From an uncultured Bacteroidales bacterium (GTDB taxonomy: Bacteria > Bacteroidota > Bacteroidia > Bacteroidales > Paludibacteraceae), in contig CADBWK010000019.1 of NCBI GenBank assembly GCA_902798385.1, forward strand, positions 1 to 33,585: a stretch of DNA of 33,585 bases. The letters run 5' to 3'. The notes below the pieces were generated by a model that was not told the DNA's origin, ran no database searches, and worked only from the letters and a program-made list of their open reading frames with translations. The number at the start of each line of letters is the position of its first letter. The first letter of the stretch is position 1. Position numbers and translations under genes: made by a program. Below are positions 14,903-21,945 of the stretch, in pieces.

Positions 14903-15942
14903 GGACGATAAGGACTCAATGCCTGCTCATAAATGCTTTTTAGTTTCTTGCCTATAGCCTCAGCGCTAAACCGGTCTGTATGCTCTTGGGGCTTGACGCT
15001 TGACGCCGGGCTCCACAAAATTGTTTCCATGAACTCTGCAAAACGTCCGGGTTTGTTTTGTGCGATCTCCTGCGGCACAAGGAGAGCTGCCAATTCATCG
15101 GCTATACCGACAGGAGTGGAGAGGATGGGTAAACCGGCTGCGGCGGCTTCCGCGAGGACGACACCGTACGTCTCATAACGACTGGAGAGCACGAAGGCAT
15201 CTGCACGGTGCATCTCGTCCGCCACTTCGCGCGGTGTCAACTCGCCTGTCCAACGCAGCAATCCTTCGGGGATGTCCAAGTGATCTGCATAACGGCGTAC
15301 ATCATTAAAATCGATACCCGTGCCGACGAGAACCAATTGCCAGTCTTGGCGTTTCTCAGAGAGCATCTTCGCTGCCCGCAAAAGGCCTTTTACATTCTTG
15401 GCTCTCTCGTCGAAGCAGCTGACATGAAGGAGCGTCTTGACGCTTGACTCTTGGCTCTTGACTCTTGGCTCAAAGAAGAAATCGTCCACTACATTATCGA
15501 TTTGTCTCCAATGTTCATTGCGCATCCCGCAGGTCTGCATGGCTTCGGCTTGCCGGTCACTGACAGTCAGAATCATGGATGCTTCTTCGGCGATATGTCG
15601 ATAGAGTGCGCGTTTAATGCGAGACATCCGCATAAACTGCCCGTTTTCAGGTAAGTAGCCGCTCCAATGCTCGACGATGATGTATGGGATTTTTTTGCTA
15701 TCCAACAAGGCTAAGGCCAGTAACCCTTGCTTCTGAATGACGTTCAGTTGCACGATGTCAGGTATCCATCCTGCGCGTTGGAGCAAGCGCCATTGACGCC
15801 ATGTATCTTTTAGGTCTTGCGAATGGATCACGCGTACGTCCACTCCCTGCGCACGAACCGCCTCCACGTGCTTCTGTACGAAAAGACCGGACATCTCATC
15901 CTTCTTTGAAGGATACCAAGGAGTGAGGAAGAGAACTTTCAT
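14899..15942 (-). CDS. Glycosyltransferase family 4
   Basis: A GT-B fold glycosyltransferase of 347 residues: N-terminal MKVLFLTPWYPSKKDEMSGLFVQKHVEAV, a hinge HWSGYLPENG, and the donor site SSRYETYGVVLAEAAAAGLPILSTPVG with the E-x7-E signature of GT4. A TTG just before the ATG at 15942 is also open, but the ATG overlaps the preceding stop by one base and is the better choice. Two heptanucleotide repeat tracts lie inside the gene and encode SQESSVK-like segments, one in the linker between the two domains and one near the C-terminus. Confidence 0.9.
   Translation of the reverse strand: MKVLFLTPWYPSKKDEMSGLFVQKHVEAVRAQGVDVRVIHSQDLKDTWRQWRLLQRAGWIPDIVQLNVIQKQGLLALALLDSKKIPYIIVEHWSGYLPENGQFMRMSRIKRALYRHIAEEASMILTVSDRQAEAMQTCGMRNEHWRQIDNVVDDFFFEPRVKSQESSVKTLLHVSCFDERAKNVKGLLRAAKMLSEKRQDWQLVLVGTGIDFNDVRRYADHLDIPEGLLRWTGELTPREVADEMHRADAFVLSSRYETYGVVLAEAAAAGLPILSTPVGIADELAALLVPQEIAQNKPGRFAEFMETILWSPASSVKPQEHTDRFSAEAIGKKLKSIYEQALSPYRP
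14983..15010. repeat. Heptanucleotide repeat near the 3' end of the GT4 gene
   Basis: Four 7-base units (CTCTTGG, GGCTTGA, CGCTTGA, CGCCGGG), more diverged than the other tracts. They encode part of SPASSVKPQEH. Confidence 0.75.
15434..15468. repeat. In-frame heptanucleotide tandem repeat in the GT4 gene
   Basis: Five 7-base units (GTCTTGA, CGCTTGA, CTCTTGG, CTCTTGA, CTCTTGG), the same unit as in ribD. They encode EPRVKSQESSVK between the two domains of the transferase. Confidence 0.92.
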
Positions 15943-16901
15943 CAATGCATACCTATCTCGCGCAGCTTTTGAAACCAGATTGCGAGGCGGAAAATGGGTT
16001 TGTAATATTTCTCTACCGCGTAATAGGGAGTAGGCGTGGAAGCGAATTGTTTGTAGTGTTTGGCGGTTCCTTTGCTCATCGAACCCTCGAAATCAAACAT
16101 CACATGTTTCTCCCGAGCCCGTTTCATGGCTTCGAGTACCAATAGCGCACCAGCACCGGAATCGGCATAGGTCGGGTCATAAGCGGGAATGAGATAGTAC
16201 ATGTATGATTTATCCCATACAAGGAACGCTGCGGCATGTACATGACCGTCCGCATCGCATATACTGAGTATCTCGCATTGGTTGAAACGTTTCGCTTTGC
16301 GCTCTAAGACCAGAAGGAACTCGCGCGTGTAACTGATTTTACGTTTGCGCGCGGCGAGGCATTGCGTATGGAAACGGTAAAAGTCCTCGATGTCCATGTT
16401 CCGTTCGGCATGAAGGCTCAGCGCTTTCTGGAGCTGACGACGTTTGTTCTTGCTGAAGGACTCAATCAGTTTATTGAGGTCGCTCAGGTCATCCACGCGA
16501 TAGGTGACCCGCTCCTTCTTCTTGAAACCGAGCGCTTGGAGCGCATCGACACACAGACTGCCCGGCAGGAATTGCTGGTAGTAATAGGCGAGTCCCATGC
16601 CGTCCAACTGCTCTTTGATCTGGCGGCACACCTCGGCGGTCTTCCATTTGTCGGCCGTGATATCCGGCGTTACCCATATACCGCCGACGGGAGTCTGCTG
16701 AGGCATGAGGATGTATTTGTACCACAGGCGTTTACGCAGCAGGTACGGCATCGCACCGACGATGTTGCCCTCGCTGTCTTCCGCCAACAGGACATCCCAT
16801 TCTTTGCCTGCACAGACGGCGTCCATCCACCAAGGCATCATGAACAACGGCACGTACTCCTGCGCCGCTGCCCATGCACTATATCGCTCTTTATTGGTCA
16901 T
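15942..16901 (-). CDS. FemAB/GNAT-like acyltransferase
   Basis: The 319-residue protein begins like FemAB-type transferases of Bacteroidales (FMMPWWMDAVCAGKEWDVLLAED, then GAMPYLLRK) and has a later acetyltransferase-like half with AAAFLVWDKSYMYYLIPAYDPTYADSGAGALLVLEAM and FDFEGS. FemAB proteins attach amino acids to peptidoglycan stems, but in surface-sugar clusters relatives are thought to acylate sugars or lipid carriers. Its place between ssb and the GT4 gene, overlapping both, fits the latter (inference). Substrate unknown. Confidence 0.75.
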   Translation of the reverse strand: MTNKERYSAWAAAQEYVPLFMMPWWMDAVCAGKEWDVLLAEDSEGNIVGAMPYLLRKRLWYKYILMPQQTPVGGIWVTPDITADKWKTAEVCRQIKEQLDGMGLAYYYQQFLPGSLCVDALQALGFKKKERVTYRVDDLSDLNKLIESFSKNKRRQLQKALSLHAERNMDIEDFYRFHTQCLAARKRKISYTREFLLVLERKAKRFNQCEILSICDADGHVHAAAFLVWDKSYMYYLIPAYDPTYADSGAGALLVLEAMKRAREKHVMFDFEGSMSKGTAKHYKQFASTPTPYYAVEKYYKPIFRLAIWFQKLREIGMH

Positions 16902-17368
16902 CTGAATATTCCGTTAAAGAATCCGTTCTCTTCGGGGTTTTGTGCCTCTTGTGCGCCATCATTAGGCGCTTCTTGTGCCTCATCATTGAGCGGCTCTGCC
17001 GCGCTCATTTCATCATTGTTCTTCCGGTAGATCTCCGGACGGTAAAGAATCTGAATGTTCTCTGCGATCACTTCGGTCTTACGGCGGATCTGACCGTCTT
17101 TCTCCCAAGAGCGTGTTTTGAGTTTTCCTTCTACATACACCTTCATGCTCTTTCTGAGGTTCTGTTGTGCCCATTCGGCAAGGTTGCGCCATAGCACGAT
17201 CGAGTGCCATTCCGTGACGTCCGGAACCTGAGTTCCGTTCTGCATCACATAACCGCGCTCCGTGGTCGCAAGATTAAATGTTGCAATGGCTACTCCTCTG
17301 TCCAAGTAACGTACTTCGGGATCTGCACCTACGTTACCAATCAAAATCACTTTGTTTACGCTTGACAT
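16898..17368 (-). CDS. ssb: Single-stranded DNA-binding protein
   Basis: The 156-residue protein has the SSB OB fold: MSSVNKVILIGNVGADPEVRYLDRG, ATFNLATTERG, TEWHSIVLWRNLAEWAQQNLRKSMKVYVEGKLKTRSW. The C-terminal third is an acidic, glutamine- and asparagine-containing linker. It ends GFFNGIFR and lacks the DDLPF-type acidic tip through which SSB usually recruits partners. It overlaps the FemAB-like gene by four bases and so heads the polysaccharide operon. Its leader contains 39 bases made only of A and C. It may be a secondary SSB; the main copy would be elsewhere. Confidence 0.93.
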   Translation of the reverse strand: MSSVNKVILIGNVGADPEVRYLDRGVAIATFNLATTERGYVMQNGTQVPDVTEWHSIVLWRNLAEWAQQNLRKSMKVYVEGKLKTRSWEKDGQIRRKTEVIAENIQILYRPEIYRKNNDEMSAAEPLNDEAQEAPNDGAQEAQNPEENGFFNGIFR

Positions 17369-17447
17369 ACTAATTAGATTTATTTGTTTTGTGTGTTTGT
17401 GTTTTTTGTTTGTTTTTTGTGCTTGTTTGTGCGTTTCAAAACCTTTG
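17369..17447 (-). promoter_or_regulatory. A/C-only unstructured leader of ssb
   Basis: The leader runs about 79 bases. From 17421 down to 17383 the message strand contains only A and C, and no G occurs until 17371. It cannot form internal pairs. It might be a binding site for the protein the gene encodes. Confidence 0.6.
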
Positions 17448-17453
17448 CGCCTG

Positions 17454-17485
17454 CAAAGGTACTGCTTTTTTTTGATATGTGCAAA
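17454..17485 (-). promoter_or_regulatory. Bacteroidota-type promoter for the ssb operon
   Basis: On the minus strand, TTTG at 17485-17482, 20-bp spacer, TACCTTTG at 17461-17454. Confidence 0.8.
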
Positions 17486-17531
17486 TATTTTCGCTTTTTT
17501 TATATTCCCAAGATTTTTCCCAAGTCAAAAA

Positions 17532-17563
17532 TTTGCATATCTCTAAAGAAAGCAGTATCTTTG
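17532..17563 (+). promoter_or_regulatory. Bacteroidota-type promoter for the lipoprotein/radical SAM operon
   Basis: TTTG at 17532-17535 followed by CATAT, 20-bp spacer, TATCTTTG at 17556-17563. Divergent from the ssb promoter, 46 bases away. Confidence 0.82.
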
Positions 17564-17588
17564 CACCGGATTTCAAAAAACACGTACT

Positions 17589-18038
17589 ATGAAAGCGAAG
17601 TTTTTACAGTGCATCAATGCTTTGTTAGAGGCAGCTATTATCGGGTTAATCGGTACTTCTTTCAGTAACTGTCGTACCAAGTATGGAGTACCTGAATTGG
17701 AATACGGATCACCTTATGCCACATATGAGGTGTCCGGTGTAATAACCGATGAAGAGGAGAAACCCGTCGCTAACATACGCGTAACCGTGCAAAACGATGG
17801 TTACCAAATATTACCGGAAGCGTATTCAGAGGAAGATGGGCTGTATTCCGCGAAAAATGACAGAGCGTTTCCTTTTTCCCGTGTCGAGATTATTGCGGAA
17901 GATACATCGGGCGTGTATTCCCCTGATACCGCACGTGTAGACGTACGGTATGATCGCACGGGAGTTTCCTCAAGTGACAATTGGAATGAAGGAAGCGCAT
18001 CTATTCTACAAGATTTCCAATTGAAGAAGAAAAAATGA
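17589..18038 (+). CDS. Lipoprotein A of the rSAM/lipoprotein system
   Basis: The 149-residue protein has a signal peptide with a lipobox-like end and Cys28 (TSFSNC), then KYGVPELEYGSPYATYEVSG and a small beta-sandwich domain of carboxypeptidase-regulatory type (GVITDEEEKPVANIRVTV) ending DFQLKKKK. It overlaps the radical SAM gene by four bases. Such pairs are catalogued, as I recall, as NCBIfam TIGR04134 (lipoprotein) with TIGR04133 (enzyme); the chemistry is unknown. The YG motifs close to the lipidated cysteine are the family's hallmark and the obvious candidate target (inference). It is homologous to the lipoprotein at 19641-20063: DTSGVYSPDTARVDV there reads DTSGIYEPDSVRVEV. Confidence 0.85.
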   Translation: MKAKFLQCINALLEAAIIGLIGTSFSNCRTKYGVPELEYGSPYATYEVSGVITDEEEKPVANIRVTVQNDGYQILPEAYSEEDGLYSAKNDRAFPFSRVEIIAEDTSGVYSPDTARVDVRYDRTGVSSSDNWNEGSASILQDFQLKKKK

Positions 18039-19105
18039 ATCTGCGCCTCAAAATATCGTTGTGGTTAGAGAGTATACGGCGGCAGAATCTGAAAAAGATT
18101 CATCCGTTGCAGCAACTCTTCTGGGAGTCTACGTTACGTTGTAACGTTCATTGTCTGCATTGTGGAAGCGATTGTATTTCTTCCGTTCAGACACCGGATA
18201 TGCCGGCAGCTGATTTTCTGAAAGTCATTGATACCGAAGTGACTCCGCATGTTGATCCGCATAAAGTGCTTGTCATCATCTCCGGCGGTGAGCCGTTGAT
18301 GCGTAAGGACTTGGCGGATATCGGCCGGGCGCTATGCCAGCGCGGGTATCCCTGGGGTATGGTAACGAACGGTTTGGCACTGACGGAGAAAAAGTTCCGT
18401 GAGTTGCGTGCAGCAGGTCTGCGTTCTATCACGATTTCCTGTGATGGTCTTGAGAAAGATCATGTATGGCTTCGTCAGCATCCTTTGGCTTTTGAGGGAG
18501 CGGTGCGTGCTATCAAGTTATGCGCGGCAGAAAAGAAACTGGCTTGGGATGTGGTTACATGCGTTAATCAGCGTACGATTGATCATCTGTCGGAAATACG
18601 GGAGATGCTATGGGATTTGGGTGTACGTGACTGGCGTGTGTTCGGTATCGACCCTATGGGTCGTGCGGCCGATAATCCGGAGTTGATTTTGACGGATGAG
18701 CAGTTCGGGAAGCTGATGGATTTCATCGTTTCCGAACGTGAGGCGGGACGTCATGTGTCGTACTCGTGCGAGGGTTATTTAGGTACGTACGAAGGCCGCG
18801 TGCGCGATCATTTATATCAATGTTCGGCAGGTATCAGCGTGGCGTCTATTCTGATCGACGGTTCGATCTCAGCCTGTACGTCCATTCGCGGCAAGTACTA
18901 TCAGGGAAATATCTACAAAGACTCGTTCTGGGATGTCTGGGAGAACGGTTTTCAGCCGTACCGTGACCGTTCCTGGATGAAGGAATTGGCGCCCTGCAAG
19001 GACTGCAAAGCGTTTTCGTTCTGCGAAGGGAACGGCATGCATCTCCGTCGTGAAGACGGCAGTCTCATGCTTTGCCATCTCCACCGGTTAGGACAAGACC
19101 GATAG
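18035..19105 (+). CDS. Radical SAM/SPASM enzyme of the rSAM/lipoprotein system
   Basis: The 356-residue enzyme has the CX3CX2C cluster motif at Cys36, Cys40 and Cys43 (plus Cys47), GGEPL at 84-88, and a C-terminal SPASM domain with cysteines at 263, 281, 321, 324, 330 and 347, enough for auxiliary Fe-S clusters. SPASM radical SAM enzymes typically modify peptides or proteins. It is cotranscribed with lipoprotein A (ATGA overlap), whose precursor is the likely substrate. It would act in the cytoplasm, before export of the lipoprotein. No terminator with a T run follows; only a short palindrome spans its stop codon. Confidence 0.9.
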   Translation: MNLRLKISLWLESIRRQNLKKIHPLQQLFWESTLRCNVHCLHCGSDCISSVQTPDMPAADFLKVIDTEVTPHVDPHKVLVIISGGEPLMRKDLADIGRALCQRGYPWGMVTNGLALTEKKFRELRAAGLRSITISCDGLEKDHVWLRQHPLAFEGAVRAIKLCAAEKKLAWDVVTCVNQRTIDHLSEIREMLWDLGVRDWRVFGIDPMGRAADNPELILTDEQFGKLMDFIVSEREAGRHVSYSCEGYLGTYEGRVRDHLYQCSAGISVASILIDGSISACTSIRGKYYQGNIYKDSFWDVWENGFQPYRDRSWMKELAPCKDCKAFSFCEGNGMHLRREDGSLMLCHLHRLGQDR

Positions 19106-19458
19106 ATCGGTTCGAAGCTTACATCCTGTGCCATTCGGACAGCTTGAACCCGTGCTTCGTGACGTTTGTGCGGATGAACGGGTGTGAGAAAGAGTTGAAA
19201 GACGCGGCGACCGTGCCAAACGGTGTGACCGCGTTTGTTTTGTGCCCGGCAAATGATCCAAAAACCACATGCTTCAGCCTCTTTGAGGGTATTGACGCGG
19301 CAGGTATAACTTTGAATGAGAGGATTAGTAAAGATGATCTCGATGCAGTTAGGCGATTTTCGACTGCGCCGATGCACTATTTGTGCCCCCAAAGTGTTCT
19401 TGATGGTGAAAAATACCTCGTATAGAACGGGGTTTATGTGGTTGTTTCTTCTGTTCAT
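18952..19458 (-). CDS. Uncertain ORF downstream of a strong promoter
   Basis: Reading leftward from an ATG at 19458, a frame of 168 residues (MNRRNNHINPVLYEVFFTIK and onward) remains open to 18952. I recognise no family; it is rich in arginine and histidine, with no signal peptide. In favour: a full promoter at 19600-19569 points at it and nothing else. Against: its last 154 bases run antisense through the radical SAM gene, no ribosome signal is visible, and a plus-strand frame of similar size exists. The real product could be a shorter protein, a truncated gene or a non-coding RNA. Confidence 0.35.
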   Translation of the reverse strand: MNRRNNHINPVLYEVFFTIKNTLGAQIVHRRSRKSPNCIEIIFTNPLIQSYTCRVNTLKEAEACGFWIICRAQNKRGHTVWHGRRVFQLFLTPVHPHKRHEARVQAVRMAQDVSFEPIYRSCPNRWRWQSMRLPSSRRRCMPFPSQNENALQSLQGANSFIQERSRYG

Positions 19459-19507
19459 TTTAGTGTTCGTAAGTATGGTGTTACAGGAGTGTGTATAAAT
19501 CACGGGA

Positions 19508-19555
19508 TATATACAAAGTATATATAGGGTGCAGGATGATGCGCTCCATCTCCTG
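19508..19555 (-). promoter_or_regulatory. Two hairpins in the leader of the minus-strand transcript
   Basis: Just after the predicted start (about 19561), bases 19532-19555 form a 9-bp hairpin with one bulge (CAGGA/TCCTG then GATG/CATC around a 5-base loop). A second, TATATAC/GTATATA, is at 19508-19524. Neither has a T run. Confidence 0.55.
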
Positions 19556-19568
19556 TTTAAATCTGCTG

Positions 19569-19600
19569 CAAAGATACGAAAAGTTTTTGGAATATGCAAA
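19569..19600 (-). promoter_or_regulatory. Bacteroidota-type promoter reading into an unannotated transcript
   Basis: On the minus strand, TTTG at 19600-19597 followed by CATAT, 20-bp spacer, TATCTTTG at 19576-19569. As good a match as those of known genes. Confidence 0.78.
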
Positions 19601-19640
19601 TTTTGCTGACCAAAAATATTAAAAAATGCAAAAAATGCGT

Positions 19641-20063
19641 TTATTCCTTTTTTCTTAGTTGGAAATCCTGTTTGACAACGAAAGAGCCTTCTGACCATTT
19701 TGTTTTAGTAGCTGGATCAACTACCACTTCCACACGTACCGAATCGGGTTCGTAGATGCCGGATGTGTCTCGGGCAACTATATCTATGGAATCAACGGTA
19801 GGGAAGTAGCCTTGTCGAATCAGGTAGTTGCCTTCTTTATCGGAATATTTCCCGCAGACCGGGCATCCTCGATATTTGACAGTCACTTCGACGTTTTCTA
19901 TTGGTTCGTTCCCCTCGTTTGTTATTTCGCCGGATGCTTCAAATTCAAAATTGGGTTCATAAGTTGTCCCATAGCAAGCCGCAAAGGTGAAAGCGACGCC
20001 GGTAAGCATGCAGAGCTTAATGCACATACGGAGGATTTTATCCCACAACAATCGAGTTTTCAT
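19641..20063 (-). CDS. Lipoprotein B, paralogue of the rSAM-associated lipoprotein
   Basis: The 140-residue protein starts at the ATG at 20063, 27 bases after its promoter's -7 box. A signal peptide ends at Cys30 (FTFAAC) and is followed immediately by YG, then NFEFEASGEITNEGNEPIENVEVTV, a CPVCG loop and the ending VVKQDFQLRKKE. It matches lipoprotein A across the whole mature domain. The Cys-Tyr-Gly start is the form I associate with the rSAM/lipoprotein family, so it is probably a second substrate of the radical SAM enzyme (inference). It has its own promoter, divergent from the TPR/HTH regulator. The extra CxxC pair is absent from lipoproteins A and C. Confidence 0.85.
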   Translation of the reverse strand: MKTRLLWDKILRMCIKLCMLTGVAFTFAACYGTTYEPNFEFEASGEITNEGNEPIENVEVTVKYRGCPVCGKYSDKEGNYLIRQGYFPTVDSIDIVARDTSGIYEPDSVRVEVVVDPATKTKWSEGSFVVKQDFQLRKKE

Positions 20064-20089
20064 AGTTCCTGATCTTTTGAAATCCGGTG

Positions 20090-20121
20090 CAAAGGTACTA
20101 CTTTTTTCGGAGATATGCAAA
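20090..20121 (-). promoter_or_regulatory. Bacteroidota-type promoter for lipoprotein B
   Basis: On the minus strand, TTTG at 20121-20118 followed by CATAT, 20-bp spacer, TACCTTTG at 20097-20090. Confidence 0.8.
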
Positions 20122-20160
20122 TTTCTGACTTGGGAAAAAAGTTGGGAAAGAGCAAAAGAA

Positions 20161-20192
20161 TTTGTGTATGTCGCAAAAATTATGTATCTTTG
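20161..20192 (+). promoter_or_regulatory. Bacteroidota-type promoter for the TPR/HTH regulator operon
   Basis: TTTG at 20161-20164, 20-bp spacer, TATCTTTG at 20185-20192, giving a leader of about 9 bases. The 39 bases between this -33 box and that of lipoprotein B would be the place for a shared operator. Confidence 0.8.
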
Positions 20193-20207
20193 CAGCGTGA
20201 AATAATC

Positions 20208-21440
20208 ATGAACAACAAACGGTACATAGTGTGGGCGCTATTGTTGTGTCTCCTTGCTTGCGGAAGACCGACTGCTGAAAAATATTATCATCAAGGGCGT
20301 ACTCATCGGGCACAAGGGGAAGCGGTAGCAGCGATGAATTCGTTCATAGCAGCCACGCGTGTGTGCTCGAACGAGTATGTGTTTATAGGTCGTTCGTACA
20401 GCAACATGGCCAACATGTGCCGGATAGGCGAGCGTCATGACTTGGCGTATACGTTGTACGGGCAATCGGCACAGCAGTTTCTGTCCGCCAAAGACAGCTT
20501 GCTTTTCGCCTATGCCCTGAATAATATGGCATGGGAGCAAGCGGTACAAGGAAATAAACAGGCGGCTGAGACACTAGTTGATTCGGCGGTTTTTGTATGT
20601 TCTGACATCGCGGTTGTTTGCAAAACGATAGAGACTCGGGCGGCTGCTTGCCTGTATACAGGAGAGTATGATTCCGTGCTTAGTTATCTGCAAAAAGTTC
20701 CGATGAAATCGGGAGATCTTATCTATTGTTCGATTCTGCGAGCTCAGGCATTTACATTGCTCGGACAATGCGATTCGGCTTTGTCGTATGCCCGCCAAAT
20801 AGCGGTTCAAACGGATAATCCGCGCTATCTGGACGATGCCTATTATATCTTGATACATTGCGACAGCTGTGCCGATGCAGATGAGGTGCGAGATCTGGCG
20901 ACAATTCGCACCGACATACAACGCTCGCTGGAGCGGAATAATCCGGAATGGACGCAAGCGATGTTGTTGGCAGAGGAATCTTTAGCGGCTCCAATAAGTC
21001 CGATGAAATCGGTTGTTTTTGCTCTTTTAGCGATTGCCTTTCTGTTGATAATATGGATGATATATTCGTTTGTATCCCGCAAGCGAAGACAGAGGACGGC
21101 CGAAGAGGAGCTGGAGCGACAATGTGTGCTGTTGTGTAATAGCGCAGATATTAAAAACGAATTAAAATGGGATGATTATACGCAGTTCTGTGATGTATGT
21201 AATAAACGTTTGTTAGGAATCGCCGAGGAACTGCAGATGCGCGGATTAAACGAACGAGAGGTGAGACGGAGCGTCCTATTTATGATCGGTCTTTCGTATG
21301 CTGAGATAGCCGATATTCTCTATCGTGCGGAAAGCGGGATAGGAAAGGATAAGTATAGTATAGCAAAACGCTTAGGTGTCAGCGTCAAAGAGTTGCAAAA
21401 CACCCTGAAGGAGATGGCGTGTAAAAAAGAAAATGCGTAA
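20208..21440 (+). CDS. Membrane-bound TPR transcriptional regulator with lipoprotein-type signal
   Basis: The 410-residue protein has an N-terminal signal ending in a lipobox (CLLAC, Cys18), a helical tetratricopeptide-type region (about 30-255), one membrane helix (about 269-288) followed by RKRRQR, and a C-terminal region (about 347-405) with LSYAEIADILYRAES, GKDKYSIAKRLGV and KELQNTL, a helix-turn-helix pattern seen in Bacteroidales TPR regulators. The likely topology is a periplasmic sensor and cytoplasmic DNA-binding tail. The ATG at 20208 fits the promoter; an earlier in-frame ATG at 20115 precedes it. It is divergent from lipoprotein B and overlaps the next gene by 8 bases, so it probably regulates this cluster (inference). 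Confidence 0.78.
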   Translation: MNNKRYIVWALLLCLLACGRPTAEKYYHQGRTHRAQGEAVAAMNSFIAATRVCSNEYVFIGRSYSNMANMCRIGERHDLAYTLYGQSAQQFLSAKDSLLFAYALNNMAWEQAVQGNKQAAETLVDSAVFVCSDIAVVCKTIETRAAACLYTGEYDSVLSYLQKVPMKSGDLIYCSILRAQAFTLLGQCDSALSYARQIAVQTDNPRYLDDAYYILIHCDSCADADEVRDLATIRTDIQRSLERNNPEWTQAMLLAEESLAAPISPMKSVVFALLAIAFLLIIWMIYSFVSRKRRQRTAEEELERQCVLLCNSADIKNELKWDDYTQFCDVCNKRLLGIAEELQMRGLNEREVRRSVLFMIGLSYAEIADILYRAESGIGKDKYSIAKRLGVSVKELQNTLKEMACKKENA

Positions 21441-21945
21441 ATGGATGGTTTACATAGGTTTGTTGTTTAGCGCTTGTCTGATGGCATCGCAGAACACGAT
21501 CCAGATTCCACTTTACATGTCGGAGTTCCGCGGTTTGCCTGCCGATAACCCAACGGGAAGTACGCCAGATCCGACTGATCCGACGCAGTTTCGCGCATCG
21601 CTCACAGGCAACACGCTTACGATAGAAACGCAGGTAGGTGAGGTATCGTATGTGGTTGTGACGGAGACGCAAAGTGAGCGTAACAATGAAGATTATTTCT
21701 TCGGCTTGAGTGATGGTGTCATTACTTGTCCAATCACGCGGCAGGGGCATTATACGATTTATATCGGTCATTGGAAGACGGATTTCAAAGGCGACATATA
21801 TGTGTACGATTTGAGTATCTGGGATTTGTGTGGCCGGCTTGTCCAGAATCAAACGATTGATGTGCCGGCTTTAAATCCGGGCAGTTATGCGATCTATCTT
21901 AGGACTACCTTCGGTAAAACCAGTTCCAAAATACGCAAACTATGA
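21433..21945 (+). CDS. DUF3244-like secreted protein with a sorting-domain-like end
   Basis: The 170-residue protein has a signal peptide (about residues 1-19), then IQIPLYMSEFRGLP, a short proline/threonine linker, and a beta-rich domain (about 50-170) ending LNPGSYAIYLRTTFGKTSSKIRKL. The first part resembles DUF3244; the last 40 residues resemble the Type IX secretion A-type sorting tail (G-x-L, then LxxGxY and GK). I cannot tell whether it is exported that way; no other T9SS component is in the window. It overlaps the regulator upstream by 8 bases and lipoprotein C by four bases. Confidence 0.65.
   Translation: MRKWMVYIGLLFSACLMASQNTIQIPLYMSEFRGLPADNPTGSTPDPTDPTQFRASLTGNTLTIETQVGEVSYVVVTETQSERNNEDYFFGLSDGVITCPITRQGHYTIYIGHWKTDFKGDIYVYDLSIWDLCGRLVQNQTIDVPALNPGSYAIYLRTTFGKTSSKIRKL

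Noticed and set aside
19098-19111. Palindrome ACCGATAGATCGGT across the radical SAM stop codon as a terminator
   Set aside because: Six-base arms with no T run; not enough for a terminator.
19072-19425. Plus-strand frame of 117 codons after the radical SAM gene
   Set aside because: Starts inside the radical SAM gene in another frame, has no promoter or ribosome signal and no recognisable family; the promoter here points the other way.
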